A stretch of DNA of 64,000 nucleotides from Byssovorax sp. (lineage in GTDB: Bacteria; Myxococcota_A; Polyangia; Polyangiales; Polyangiaceae), in NCBI GenBank assembly GCA_025362495.1, contig JANYGI010000056.1, positions 1-64,000 of the forward strand, read 5' to 3'. Below are positions 18,515 to 26,707 of the stretch, in pieces. The position numbers were made by a program, and so were the translations under genes. How positions within the stretch are numbered: position 1 is the first letter of the stretch; each line of letters begins with the position of its first letter. Under the pieces are notes generated by a model. It ran no database searches and was not told the DNA's origin. It saw only the letters and a program-made list of their open reading frames with translations.

Positions 18515-20074
18515 CTACCAGCGCGCGGCGATCCCGAGCGCGATGCGATCGGCCAGCGCCATGCACGTGAGCATGGGGTTCACGGCGGGGCTGCCAGGGA
18601 AGATCCCGGTGTCGGTGATGTAGAGGTTCTCGAGCGCGTGGTGGCGGCCGTCCTCATCGACGACGCCGTCCTCGGGGCGACGCGACATGCGCGTGGTGCC
18701 GAACGCGTGGTTGGCCGCGGTGATCGTGTCGCGCGCGTCGAGGCGGCGGGCGCGGATGATCTCCGAGTCGGCCTTGCTGGAGATGATCTCCGGGACGCCG
18801 TGGAGCCCCGGGAGAATGCCGCTGCAGCCCGAGGCCCAGCAGATGTCCGAGAGGATGCCGAGCCCGCGCTGGATCACGTCGACGTCTTCCTGGACGAAGT
18901 CGAAGCGGATCTCCGGCTCCCATCCGTTGCGCTTGGCGCGCACGCTGCCGCGCGATCGATCGGCGGCGATGATCACGTCGAACGGCGCCATGCGATCGTA
19001 GGTGAGCAGCGTGCCCTGGTACTCGTGGCCGAGCCCAGGCAGACGCGCCGCGAGCACCGCCGGCGGCGACCACAGCACCTCGAGCTTGATGTGATCCTCG
19101 ATGTAGTGGAGCGAGTGAAAGCCCTGCGTGGCCCCCTTCCACGGATCGATCGGATCGTCGTAGACCGCCATGATCGCCAGGCCCGGGTGGAGCTGGAGCT
19201 CCTTGCCGACGTAGCCGCCGGGATCGGGCGCGTTGCTCTTCTGGAGGATCACCGGCGTCGCCATGCAGCCCGCCGCGAGGACGACGAGCTTCGCCTCGAT
19301 CTCGACGGCGTGCGTCTCCTTGCGCGTGAACGGCTCGACGACGCGGCCGCGCACGCCGGTGACCTTGCGGCCAGCGATGACGAGGTGCTCGGCGCGGACG
19401 CTGGTGAAGACGCGCGCGCCGGCGCGGATCGCCGCGGGAACGTAGGACACGTCGGTCGATTGCTTGGCGCCGTTGCGGCACCCGGTGAAGCACTCGCCGC
19501 TGCCCTTGCAGCCGGCCACATTGCGGAAGGTGGGCTCGCTGGAGATGCCGAGCGCGTCGCAGCCGCGCTTGAAGCGGAGGTTGCGCTCGCCCTGCACATC
19601 CATTGGCGTGGGCCCGACGAAGAGGAATTTCTCGACGCGCTCGTAGTGGGGATCGAGGGCGGCCCGCGTCAGCGCGTGGGTCCCCGTGGTCTCGGCCCAC
19701 TTGTCGAAGACGAACGACGGCGAGCGGGCGCAGATCGCCGAGTTGATCAGCGAGCCGCCGCCGAGGGCGATGGCCTGCATCGTCGGGAAGAACAGGTTGC
19801 CGCGCGCGGCGCGCGTGCCGCCCTCGCGCAGGGTGCGGTGCATCGACTCGCCCGCCTCCTGCACGAAGTCCTTCTTGCCGAACGGCGGGCCCTCTTCAAG
19901 CAAGATCACGTCGCGCCCGGCCTCGGCGAGCTCCTTCGCGACGACGGCGCCGCCGGGCCCCGAGCCGATCACCAGCACGTCGCACGAGGCGCGGATGTCG
20001 CCCGCGTACTCGGCGAAGATCTTCACGCCGCGGTGGGGATCCGCGAACACGGGGCGCGCGACGTCGAGCTTCAC
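18515..20074 (-). CDS. GMC-family FAD-dependent oxidoreductase
   Basis: 519 residues from GTG 20074. The FAD fold is DVLVIGSGPGGAVVAKELAEAG (about residues 27-48) with LLEEGP after it; FPTMQAIALGGGSLINSAI is the GMC substrate/FAD signature. CKGSGECFTGCRNGAKQST has four Cys in short range, as in the Cys-rich GMC subgroup of glucose/gluconate dehydrogenases that work with a small subunit. C-terminal NHAFGTTRMS (His) and FPGSPAVNPMLTCMALADRIA (Asn) supply the active-site pair. Likely oxidises an alcohol or sugar. The GTG overlaps the stop of the small upstream protein by four bases (GTGA), so both are made together. Confidence 0.9.
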   Translation of the reverse strand: MKLDVARPVFADPHRGVKIFAEYAGDIRASCDVLVIGSGPGGAVVAKELAEAGRDVILLEEGPPFGKKDFVQEAGESMHRTLREGGTRAARGNLFFPTMQAIALGGGSLINSAICARSPSFVFDKWAETTGTHALTRAALDPHYERVEKFLFVGPTPMDVQGERNLRFKRGCDALGISSEPTFRNVAGCKGSGECFTGCRNGAKQSTDVSYVPAAIRAGARVFTSVRAEHLVIAGRKVTGVRGRVVEPFTRKETHAVEIEAKLVVLAAGCMATPVILQKSNAPDPGGYVGKELQLHPGLAIMAVYDDPIDPWKGATQGFHSLHYIEDHIKLEVLWSPPAVLAARLPGLGHEYQGTLLTYDRMAPFDVIIAADRSRGSVRAKRNGWEPEIRFDFVQEDVDVIQRGLGILSDICWASGCSGILPGLHGVPEIISSKADSEIIRARRLDARDTITAANHAFGTTRMSRRPEDGVVDEDGRHHALENLYITDTGIFPGSPAVNPMLTCMALADRIALGIAARW

Positions 20075-20682
20075 GCGAACGCCTCGCGGCCCGGCGCCGA
20101 GGGGCGGATCGAGACCGAGACCGAGGCCGAGACCGAGACCGAGGCCGGCGCGAGCGCCTCCGCGGCGACGGCGCGCGGAGCGAAGGGCTCGAGGTTCGTC
20201 TCGATGCGCATGCGCCGCGCGACGTCTTGATTGGCGAGGTACGCCATCGTCAGCATCACGCGAAGCGAGAGGAAGATGACGCGGAGAAAATAGAGATCGC
20301 TCTTCGCGAGCTTGCCGAGGAAGGCGATACGATCGCCGACGCCGAGCCGCGTGAAGCGAGCGAAGCGCGGGCCGAGGAGCCACGGGCCGTGCTCGACGGC
20401 CTGGAACAGCAAGCGCATCAGCGCGCGCTGCGTGCGATCGACGCGGCCGACGTAGGCGTCGAGGTACGGGATGGCGCCGGCGTCCGTCCCGGAGAGGGGG
20501 ATCGGGCCGCCCGACGGGAACAGCGCGTCGGCCGCGGCGGCGAGGATCGCCTGCTCTTTGCGGCTGAGGTTCCGCGCGCGCACGCCCGTCGCCGGGTAGC
20601 CGAGGAACACCCCACGAGCGAGGAGCGCAATGGCCGCAGCGAGCGCGACCGGAACGAGAAACCAGGCAGAAAGTAGGCTCAT
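20071..20682 (-). CDS. Gluconate 2-dehydrogenase subunit 3-like protein, N-terminally anchored
   Basis: 203 residues from ATG 20682, overlapping the regulator stop by four bases (ATGA). One N-terminal membrane segment (AWFLVPVALAAAIALLARGVF). Residues 38-165 (LSRKEQAILAAAADALFPSGGPIPLS ... YLDAYVGRV ... KSDLYFLRVIFLSLRVMLTMAYL) match the helical subunit-3 fold that accompanies GMC dehydrogenases; usually that subunit carries a Tat signal instead. The last 25 residues include SVSVSASVSVS, encoded by a hexanucleotide tandem repeat. Likely presents the GMC partner at the membrane. Assignment by context plus pattern. Confidence 0.75.
   Translation of the reverse strand: MSLLSAWFLVPVALAAAIALLARGVFLGYPATGVRARNLSRKEQAILAAAADALFPSGGPIPLSGTDAGAIPYLDAYVGRVDRTQRALMRLLFQAVEHGPWLLGPRFARFTRLGVGDRIAFLGKLAKSDLYFLRVIFLSLRVMLTMAYLANQDVARRMRIETNLEPFAPRAVAAEALAPASVSVSASVSVSIRPSAPGREAFA
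20111..20146. repeat. In-frame hexanucleotide tandem repeat inside the small subunit gene
   Basis: Six GAGRCC units (two copies of GAGACCGAGACCGAGGCC) encode alternating Ser/Val/Ala near the C terminus of the 203-residue protein. Slippage by whole units would change length without shifting frame. It lies 36 bases before the GTGA junction with the GMC gene. Confidence 0.9.
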
Positions 20683-21434
20683 GTGAGGACCGCCTTGTCG
20701 AGTGGAGCGCCCAGAGATGCGGCTTCGAGCACCCACTCGAGCTCGCTCAAGAGGTTGGCGTCGACGCGCGCGAAGAAGGCGCCGAGGTGCGCCTCCGCCG
20801 TCTGCTCGTCGCGGACTTCGATGAGATCGATCAGGCGCTCCATGTCGAGCTGGTAGCCGTCGGCGATCGATCCGACGGAGCCCGCGAGCATCCCGTGCAG
20901 ATCGCGCATCGGCGCCCAGAACACGTTCGCCAGCCACACGGCCGGCCAGATCCCGCTGGCGCAGACGAGGGCGCGGAACATTTCCAGCTCGTTGAGCGCG
21001 TGCGCGACGCGGTCGGCCTCGAGCGCGGGGGCGCGCGCGAGGATGGCGCGCGCCTCGGCGATCCCCGCGGCGTCGGCGTAGCGCGCGGCCATGCGCACGG
21101 CCTGCAGCGCGACGAGGGTGCGGACGCCGAGCAGCTCCCGCGCGAGGGCGCCGGCCGGGCGATCGAAGCGCCCCGCGAGCACGTACGACGGCAAGAGCGC
21201 CGGCGTCCCCTCGCGGCGGAAGTCCAGCACCATCGCGCCCGAGCCGCGCCGGCTGCGCACGACGCCGAGGCCCGTGAGGTGGCGCAGCGCCTCGCGGATC
21301 GTGCTGCGACCACACGCGAGCTGGCTGCCGAGATCGGCCTCGGACGGGAGGCGAAGCCCGGCTGGATACGCCCCGGAGACGATCCGCTTCAGGATCTCGT
21401 CCGAAACTCGCCGAACTTCGCCTCTGGATGCCAT
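20679..21434 (-). CDS. GntR/FadR-type transcription regulator
   Basis: 251 residues. Winged helix at residues 8-75 with the GntR signature LPSEADLGSQLACGRSTIREALRHLTGLGVVRSRRGSG; the rest is an all-helical FCD-like effector domain (AVRMAARYADAAGIAEA ... EVRDEQTAEAHLGAFFARVD). FCD domains bind small carboxylic acids or fatty acyl-CoA; the usual metal-binding His set is incomplete here. First gene of a three-gene coupled operon (regulator, small subunit, GMC dehydrogenase), so it probably controls its own operon in response to the enzyme's substrate or product. A matching operator lies 17 bases upstream of the start. Confidence 0.88.
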   Translation of the reverse strand: MASRGEVRRVSDEILKRIVSGAYPAGLRLPSEADLGSQLACGRSTIREALRHLTGLGVVRSRRGSGAMVLDFRREGTPALLPSYVLAGRFDRPAGALARELLGVRTLVALQAVRMAARYADAAGIAEARAILARAPALEADRVAHALNELEMFRALVCASGIWPAVWLANVFWAPMRDLHGMLAGSVGSIADGYQLDMERLIDLIEVRDEQTAEAHLGAFFARVDANLLSELEWVLEAASLGAPLDKAVLT

Positions 21435-21450
21435 GATCTGTCCTATGAAT

Positions 21451-21461
21451 TAGTCTGACAA
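21451..21461. promoter_or_regulatory. FadR-family operator in front of the regulator operon
   Basis: TAGTCTGACAA (minus strand TTGTCAGACTA) fits the FadR-family consensus TNGTNNNACNA on both strands and ends 17 bases before the regulator ATG. On the minus strand TTGCGC, 17 bases, TAATTC could be the promoter that it would cover; the -10 match is weak. Confidence 0.6.
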
Positions 21462-21698
21462 CTTCTGGTGCGCAACTTCTTTCGCACGTGTTGGTGGGTT
21501 CGCACCCCGGTTATCTACGGTCGTGGAGCCAGGCGATTCAGGATTTGCCGGTGTGTGAGCGTCGGAGCGCGCGTGCTAGCTCTGAAAGGCCAGCGTTCTG
21601 GTCCGACGCGGGGCGTCCGACGGCACCTCGGCAGCGCGTGGTCATTCGAGTCGAGCGCCCCGACGCGGGCTCGCGTGGGGGCGCGAGAGGAACCAGCC

Positions 21699-23012
21699 AT
21701 GGATGCACTCGCGGGCAACGGGCTGATGATCGCCGGCAAGTACCGGCTCGATCGACCGCTCGCGCGGGGCGGCATGGGCTCGGTGTGGGTCGCCCGGCAC
21801 GTGGGCCTCGACATGCCCGTCGCGATCAAATTCATGGACGCGGCGATCGCGTCGCTCGACGAGGCCGTGGTGCGCTTCGAGCGCGAGGCGAAGCTCAGCG
21901 CGCGCATCCGCAGCCCCCACGTGGTCGAGGTCCTCGACTACGGCACCGACGCCGGGCGGCCCTACATCGTGATGGAGCTGCTGCTCGGCGAGCACCTCGG
22001 TGAGCGCCTGCGGCGTGAGGGCCGGCTCTGGCTCCCCGACGCCGCGGCGATCGTCCTCCAGGTCGCCAAGGCGCTCCGCCGCGCTCACGAGGCCGGCGTC
22101 ATTCACCGCGATCTCAAGCCCGCGAACGTGTTCTTGAGCCAGGTCGACGACGACGAGATCGTCAAGCTCCTCGACTTCGGGATCGCCAAGTGCGGGTGGG
22201 GCGACGACGGCGAGGTGACCAAGACCGGCGTCGTGCTCGGCTCGCCGAGCTACATGAGCCCCGAGCAGGTGCGCGGGATAAAATACATCGATCACCGCAG
22301 CGATCTCTGGTCGCTCGGCGTGCTGCTCTACCGCGCGCTCACGGGGCAGATGCCGTTTCAAGGCGAGTCCAACCTCGACATCGCGCTGCGGATCGCCGGC
22401 GATGCCTGCCCGCCCGCGACGAGCGTGGCGCCGGATCTCCCGCCGGAGATCGACGAGCTCTTCACGCGGGCGCTGGCCCGCGATCGCGAGGATCGCTTCC
22501 AGTCGGCGCGCGAGATGGGCGCCGCGATCGCCGCGCTCACCGCGCGGCTGAGCCTGCTGCCGGAGCCGCCGCCGCCGTCGTCGCGGATCTCGTTCGAGCC
22601 CGCGTCCGGATCCGGTCCCGATTCGCGGAGGTTCTCGACGAACGTCTCGTCACCGCCGCCGCCGCCGAGCCTCTACCGGCCCGCGTTTCCACGCGCGGAT
22701 CTCGCCCCGCTGCGCGCGCTCCCCGGCGGCGGCGCGAGCGGCGACGAGACGTTCGCCGAGGGCTCGCCGCGCTCGTCCCGCGCCCCGGGTGAGGTCCGAC
22801 GCAGCGGGACGATGCCTCGGGCCACCGCGCCGCGCGCCGTGTCGACGCTGATCGACGAGGGCTTCGACGCGCTCCGGGCCTTCGATCGCGAGGGCGCCGA
22901 GCGCTGCTGGCGCGCGGCGCTGGAGCTCGATCCCGACAATCGCCTGCTCCAGCTCAACCTGCAGAAGCTCGCGGCGCTCAGCGGCAAGAGCGTGCTCGCC
23001 GGCGAGCGCTGA
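21699..23012 (+). CDS. Cytoplasmic Ser/Thr protein kinase (Pkn2 type)
   Basis: 437 residues from ATG 21699, with GAGAGGA upstream. Kinase domain residues 15-275 has all key motifs: Gly loop LARGGMGSVW, VAIKF Lys, HRDLKPANVF catalytic loop, DFGIAK, and SPSYMSPEQVRG in the activation segment. A Pro/Ser-rich linker follows, then a single TPR-like helix pair (LIDEGFDALRAFDREGAERCWRAALELDPDN) near residue 380-430. No membrane segment, so unlike many myxobacterial kinases it is soluble. Next gene is convergent (6 bases between stops). Substrates unknown. Confidence 0.93.
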   Translation: MDALAGNGLMIAGKYRLDRPLARGGMGSVWVARHVGLDMPVAIKFMDAAIASLDEAVVRFEREAKLSARIRSPHVVEVLDYGTDAGRPYIVMELLLGEHLGERLRREGRLWLPDAAAIVLQVAKALRRAHEAGVIHRDLKPANVFLSQVDDDEIVKLLDFGIAKCGWGDDGEVTKTGVVLGSPSYMSPEQVRGIKYIDHRSDLWSLGVLLYRALTGQMPFQGESNLDIALRIAGDACPPATSVAPDLPPEIDELFTRALARDREDRFQSAREMGAAIAALTARLSLLPEPPPPSSRISFEPASGSGPDSRRFSTNVSSPPPPPSLYRPAFPRADLAPLRALPGGGASGDETFAEGSPRSSRAPGEVRRSGTMPRATAPRAVSTLIDEGFDALRAFDREGAERCWRAALELDPDNRLLQLNLQKLAALSGKSVLAGER

Positions 23013-23018
23013 CGCCGC

Positions 23019-25028
23019 TCAGGGCCGAGGGATCCGCTCGGCGAGGATCTCCATCCAGAAGGCCTCGACGTCGGACAGGCGATCGGTCCGCTGCGCCGGC
23101 GGCAGGCCCGCGAGCAGCGTCGTCCCGTAGCCGCGCGTGCGGATCCGGCGATCGAGGATCGCCACGATTCCTCGGTCAGAGCGCGATCGGATCAGCCGGC
23201 CGAAGCCCTGCTTCAGCGTGATGGCCGCCTCGGGCACGCTGTAGGCGATGAAGGGGTTCAGGCCCGCGGCCTCGAGCGCGGCCGAGCGCGCCGCGACCAC
23301 GGGATCGCTCGGCACGGCGAACGGGATGCGATCGATGATCACCAGGCGCAGGGCCTCGCCCGGCACGTCGACGCCCTCCCAGAAGCTCATCGTCGCCACC
23401 AGCACGGCGTTGCGATCGGCGCGAAATCGCCGCAGCAGCATCAGCTTGGGCGCGTCGCCCTGCACGAGCGGCGGGAGCGGCGTCTTGCCGCGCAGCGCCG
23501 CGGCGATGGCGCGCATCGATCGGTTCGACGTGCAGAGCACGAAGGCCCCGCCGCCGGTGATGGCGATGAGCTCGGCTGCGCGCGCCGCGGCGTGCTCGGT
23601 GAACGCGGCGTCGGCGACCTCGGGCAGATCGCGCGGCGTGTAGAGCAGCGTCGTCCGGGCGTAGTCGAAGGGCGAGAGCACCGTGAGCTCGTCGACGGGG
23701 ACGGTCCCGCTCGCCTCGAGCCCCATACGGGAGCGCAGGTACTTGAAGCCGCCGCCGCCGGTGAGCGTCGCGCTGGTGAGCACCACGGCGCCGACGCGCT
23801 CGAAGACCCGATCGCGGAACAGCGATCCGAGATCGATCGGCGAGGCGCCGACGGCGACCGATCGCGATCGCACCTCGACCCATGTGACCTGGTTCTTGCC
23901 GGGATCGACGATGCGCGCGAGATCGTCGCGGAGCTGCCCGGCGCGCTGCCCCGCGAGCTTGATCGCCTCCTGCTTGCCGTGGAGATCCGCGTACGACGCC
24001 AGCGCGTCGAGGGTGCTGTCGAGCGCGTGATACGTCGCGAGGAGGTCGCCCGCCCACACGTCCGGCGCGAGCGTCACGCGATCGGCCGTCGGCCCCGCGA
24101 GCTTCGCCAGCTGATCGAAGAACGCGTCGGCCGCGCTGTGCACGACCGAGGAAAGCTTCGTGGCCTCGCCGCGCGCGAGGAGCCGGTCGCCGAGGCCCGC
24201 GGCGATGAAGGCCCGATCGGCGTCGCGCAGCATCGACTCGATCCGCGCGCCCGAGACGCGCACGCCGAAGAAATCCGTGGCCACGTGCTCGAGCTCGTGG
24301 GCCTCGTCGAAGATCACGGCGTCGTACGGCGGCAGCGCGCCCGCGACGGCGTAGCCCCGCTTCTCGGCGGCGATCTTCACGGCGAGATCGGCGAAGAACA
24401 GCGCGTGGTTCACGACCACGACCCGCGCCTGCTCCATGTCGCGCCGCATCTTCGTGACGAAGCACTCGGCGTGGTACTCGCAGCCGGCGCCGATCCGCGT
24501 CTCGCTCGACGAGCAGACCTCGCGCCAGAGCGGATCGCCCTCGGGCAGCGTGGGGAGCTCGGCGACGTCGCCCGTCTCCGTCTCGCGGACCCACGCCTCC
24601 AGGAGCGGCAGCGATCTTCGAATCGACGGATCCGCGGTCGACGCGGCGCCCGCGCGCAGCTCGTTGTAGCGGCGCAGGCAGAGATAATTGCCGAGCCCCT
24701 TGCCCAGCGCCGCCTCGATCTCGAGGCCGAGGTGCTCGTGCACGAGCGGCAGATCCTTGGTGAAGATCTGCTCTTCGAGGGCCTTGGTGGCCGTCGAGAT
24801 GATCACCTTGCGGCCGCTGAGGATCGCCGGGACGAGGTACGCGAGCGTCTTGCCGGTGCCGGTGCCCGCCTCGCAGAGCAGCGTGCGATTGTCGTGCAGG
24901 GCGCGCTCGACGGCGTCGGCCATCGCGAGCTGGCCCTCGCGATCTTCGTAGCCGGGGAAGGCGCGTTCGAGAGGCCCGCCCGGCCCGAGGAGGCGCCGCG
25001 ACAGGCCGCGGGGGTGGGTTTCACTCAC
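23019..25028 (-). CDS. DinG/XPD-type superfamily 2 DNA helicase
   Basis: 669 residues. Walker A EAGTGTGKTLAYLVPA (about 54-69), DEAH box VIFDEAHELEHVA (about 238), motif VI QGFGRLIRSRSDRG (about 625), and WEGVDVPGEALRLVIIDRIPF typical of DinG/YoaA. Between Walker A and DEAH lie Cys at LCLRRY, CSSSE and CEYHAECF, suitable ligands for the 4Fe-4S cluster of XPD-like helicases. ATP-dependent 5'-to-3' unwinding of damaged or D-loop/R-loop DNA is the family role. Start ATG 25028. Confidence 0.92.
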   Translation of the reverse strand: MSETHPRGLSRRLLGPGGPLERAFPGYEDREGQLAMADAVERALHDNRTLLCEAGTGTGKTLAYLVPAILSGRKVIISTATKALEEQIFTKDLPLVHEHLGLEIEAALGKGLGNYLCLRRYNELRAGAASTADPSIRRSLPLLEAWVRETETGDVAELPTLPEGDPLWREVCSSSETRIGAGCEYHAECFVTKMRRDMEQARVVVVNHALFFADLAVKIAAEKRGYAVAGALPPYDAVIFDEAHELEHVATDFFGVRVSGARIESMLRDADRAFIAAGLGDRLLARGEATKLSSVVHSAADAFFDQLAKLAGPTADRVTLAPDVWAGDLLATYHALDSTLDALASYADLHGKQEAIKLAGQRAGQLRDDLARIVDPGKNQVTWVEVRSRSVAVGASPIDLGSLFRDRVFERVGAVVLTSATLTGGGGFKYLRSRMGLEASGTVPVDELTVLSPFDYARTTLLYTPRDLPEVADAAFTEHAAARAAELIAITGGGAFVLCTSNRSMRAIAAALRGKTPLPPLVQGDAPKLMLLRRFRADRNAVLVATMSFWEGVDVPGEALRLVIIDRIPFAVPSDPVVAARSAALEAAGLNPFIAYSVPEAAITLKQGFGRLIRSRSDRGIVAILDRRIRTRGYGTTLLAGLPPAQRTDRLSDVEAFWMEILAERIPRP

Positions 25029-25043
25029 GGCGGGGCCGGGGCT

Positions 25044-25508
25044 CTACACCCGGGGGACCGCCTTGTCGAAGGCGACCGCGCGGCGCACCTCGTCGATGGC
25101 CGCGTCGAGATCGGCCACCGGGTTCTCGAGCGTGAGCTCGCACCAGGTGTCGATGATCCGCGCCGGATCGCCGGGATCCGCCACCTCGTGGAGCTGCGCG
25201 CTTACCTCGTGGTAGCCGGCGTCGAGGGCCATCACCGCGACGGCGCGGGCGCGGGCGAAGAGCTGCGCCTCGACTTCGCCGGGGAAATCGCTGGCCTGGG
25301 CGCGCACGACGACGCCGACCCCCATCGCCGCGCCGGTGCGGATGAACGCGCCGGCGTCCATCAGCAGGTTCTCGCGAACGCGATCGGCCAGGAAAACAAG
25401 CGCGCCGCGCGTGCGGTAGACCTCGAGCCCGGCGGCGACGAGCGCCTTCTTGGTCTCGGCGGTCGTCGCGATCGTCGCGCGGGCTTCGGGCGTCGAGTCT
25501 CGACTCAT
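25044..25508 (-). CDS. Hypothetical protein coupled to a PilZ gene
   Basis: 154 residues from ATG 25508, overlapping the PilZ gene stop by four bases (ATGA). Helical, no signal. Reads as a small globular protein: EVYRTRGALVFLADRVRENLLMDAGAFIRTGAA then an alternating segment and a C-terminal helix (DLDAAIDEVRRAVAF). I do not recognise a family. Tight coupling to a PilZ protein and 15 bases to the helicase gene downstream suggest co-expression of all three. Confidence 0.75.
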   Translation of the reverse strand: MSRDSTPEARATIATTAETKKALVAAGLEVYRTRGALVFLADRVRENLLMDAGAFIRTGAAMGVGVVVRAQASDFPGEVEAQLFARARAVAVMALDAGYHEVSAQLHEVADPGDPARIIDTWCELTLENPVADLDAAIDEVRRAVAFDKAVPRV

Positions 25509-25963
25509 CGCGCTTCCGGGCGATCGAGGTCGGGCGCGAGGCCAGCGTCGTCGATCTTCTCGGCGGCCTCGGCCGCCTTCGGCGGGGGCGCGATATCGGA
25601 GATGCGGCTCTCGCGCTCGATCACCAGGCCTTCGGGGAGCGGCTCGAAGAACTCGAGCCCGACGATCGTCCCGTCGGGCTCGGGTGACGTCCACACCACG
25701 CGGACGCCGCGATGCACGTGGTCATCGCCGACGCGGACAGTGATCTCGGACCCGACGTCGATGTGCTCGTCCTCGACGATCGCCCGGAGCCCGGTGCGGC
25801 TCATGTTCAGCGCCCAGCCGGGGATCTCCCGCTCACCGCGGAAAAATGCGACCCGGACGCTGACGTTGTGGCGCGCGCCCCCCACGCGCCGGGTCGGCTT
25901 GATCCCGGCGGTGGGGGTGGGGATCGGTGTCCCCCGAGGAGGCGTGGTAGTGCTGCGATTCAC
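25505..25963 (-). CDS. PilZ-domain protein
   Basis: 152 residues. Residues 28-120 form a PilZ barrel: RRVGGARHNVSVRVAFF, then WALNMSRTGLRAIVEDE containing the [D/N]xSxxG motif (NMSRTG), and GVRVVWTSPEPDGTIVGLEFFEP at the end. The RxxxR arm that clamps cyclic di-GMP is not clean (Arg residues at slightly different spacing), so ligand binding is uncertain. Pro/Thr-rich N terminus and an acidic C-terminal tail. Myxobacterial PilZ proteins commonly affect motility or exopolysaccharide. Confidence 0.85.
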   Translation of the reverse strand: MNRSTTTPPRGTPIPTPTAGIKPTRRVGGARHNVSVRVAFFRGEREIPGWALNMSRTGLRAIVEDEHIDVGSEITVRVGDDHVHRGVRVVWTSPEPDGTIVGLEFFEPLPEGLVIERESRISDIAPPPKAAEAAEKIDDAGLAPDLDRPEAR

Positions 25964-25993
25964 GAAGGCTTGCCGGACGATAGCACGTCCAGG

Positions 25994-26512
25994 TCAATGC
26001 CCGAGGTTGGGGGCGTGCCCGGAGCTGCCGTCATCGGGCTCCGTGTACCAGGAGCAGGGCTCGAGGATGTTGAGGCGCTCACGCGGGAGGCCCATGCCCT
26101 TGTCCGAGAAGAAGAGATCGTTCTCCTCGAGGCGCGCGCGGATCGTGGCGACGAAGAGGATCGGGTCGGCCGATTTGGTGTAGCCGAGCTGGACGATCGA
26201 GCCCTTCGGCCACTTGCCCCGGCCCTCGTCGAACGTGAGCTCCTGGCGCAGCGTGTAGAAGCCCTCGGTCGGCACCTTCTCGAGCTGCTCCACCCAGCTC
26301 GGGTTGCGGATGTTCTCGATCGCCGGACCATGGAAGTGCCAGCGGTTCTGGATGTTGTGATCGGGGGCGAGCACGCTCGGCAGCGGCCCGCTGTCCGAGT
26401 GGTTGTGGAAATAAACGAGACAGCCGGCGGGGATGCGCTCCTCCTGGCCGGGGTACGCCTTGGGGGTGCGGTACAGCCCGCAGTCGGGCACGCGATTCTT
26501 CGGGGTTGCCAT
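25994..26512 (-). CDS. Hypothetical protein
   Basis: 172 residues from ATG 26512 (MATPKNRVPDCGLY). Rich in aromatic and His residues: YFHNHSDSGPLPSVLAPDHNIQNRWHFHGPAIENI suggests a beta-rich fold, perhaps with a metal site, but no family is recognised. No signal peptide. Divergent from the parvulin gene with 195 bases between, where an 8-bp inverted repeat (GGACGGCC at 26551, GGCCGTCC at 26583) lies. Confidence 0.7.
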   Translation of the reverse strand: MATPKNRVPDCGLYRTPKAYPGQEERIPAGCLVYFHNHSDSGPLPSVLAPDHNIQNRWHFHGPAIENIRNPSWVEQLEKVPTEGFYTLRQELTFDEGRGKWPKGSIVQLGYTKSADPILFVATIRARLEENDLFFSDKGMGLPRERLNILEPCSWYTEPDDGSSGHAPNLGH

Positions 26513-26707
26513 GGGCGCGATCGAATAACCACGTCGCGCGCCGCCGTAAAGGACGGCCTCGTCGGACCGCCGCATTCAGCGGGGCCGTCCGTGCGCGGGG
26601 AAGCCATGGGTATCCGGCCAGGGTCGTGCTATGCCGCGCGGCTCCGGCCATCCAGGGGCGGCCCCAGCGGGGGCGCCGGGCCGGGCATCCACCTCGTCGG
26701 AGCACTC

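Noticed and set aside
18638-20230. Large plus-strand frame antisense to the GMC gene
   Set aside because: His/Arg/Ala-rich shadow of a GC-rich gene; no domains, and the minus-strand product is unmistakable.
26551-26590. GGACGGCC / GGCCGTCC inverted repeat as a terminator or operator
   Set aside because: Loop of 24 bases and high local GC make a chance match likely; noted within the gene entry only.
25712-26707. Upstream extension of the parvulin gene frame (open for about 330 codons)
   Set aside because: It runs antisense through the PilZ and 172-residue genes; composition is shadow-like, and GTG 26708 has a ribosome site and gives the membrane anchor.
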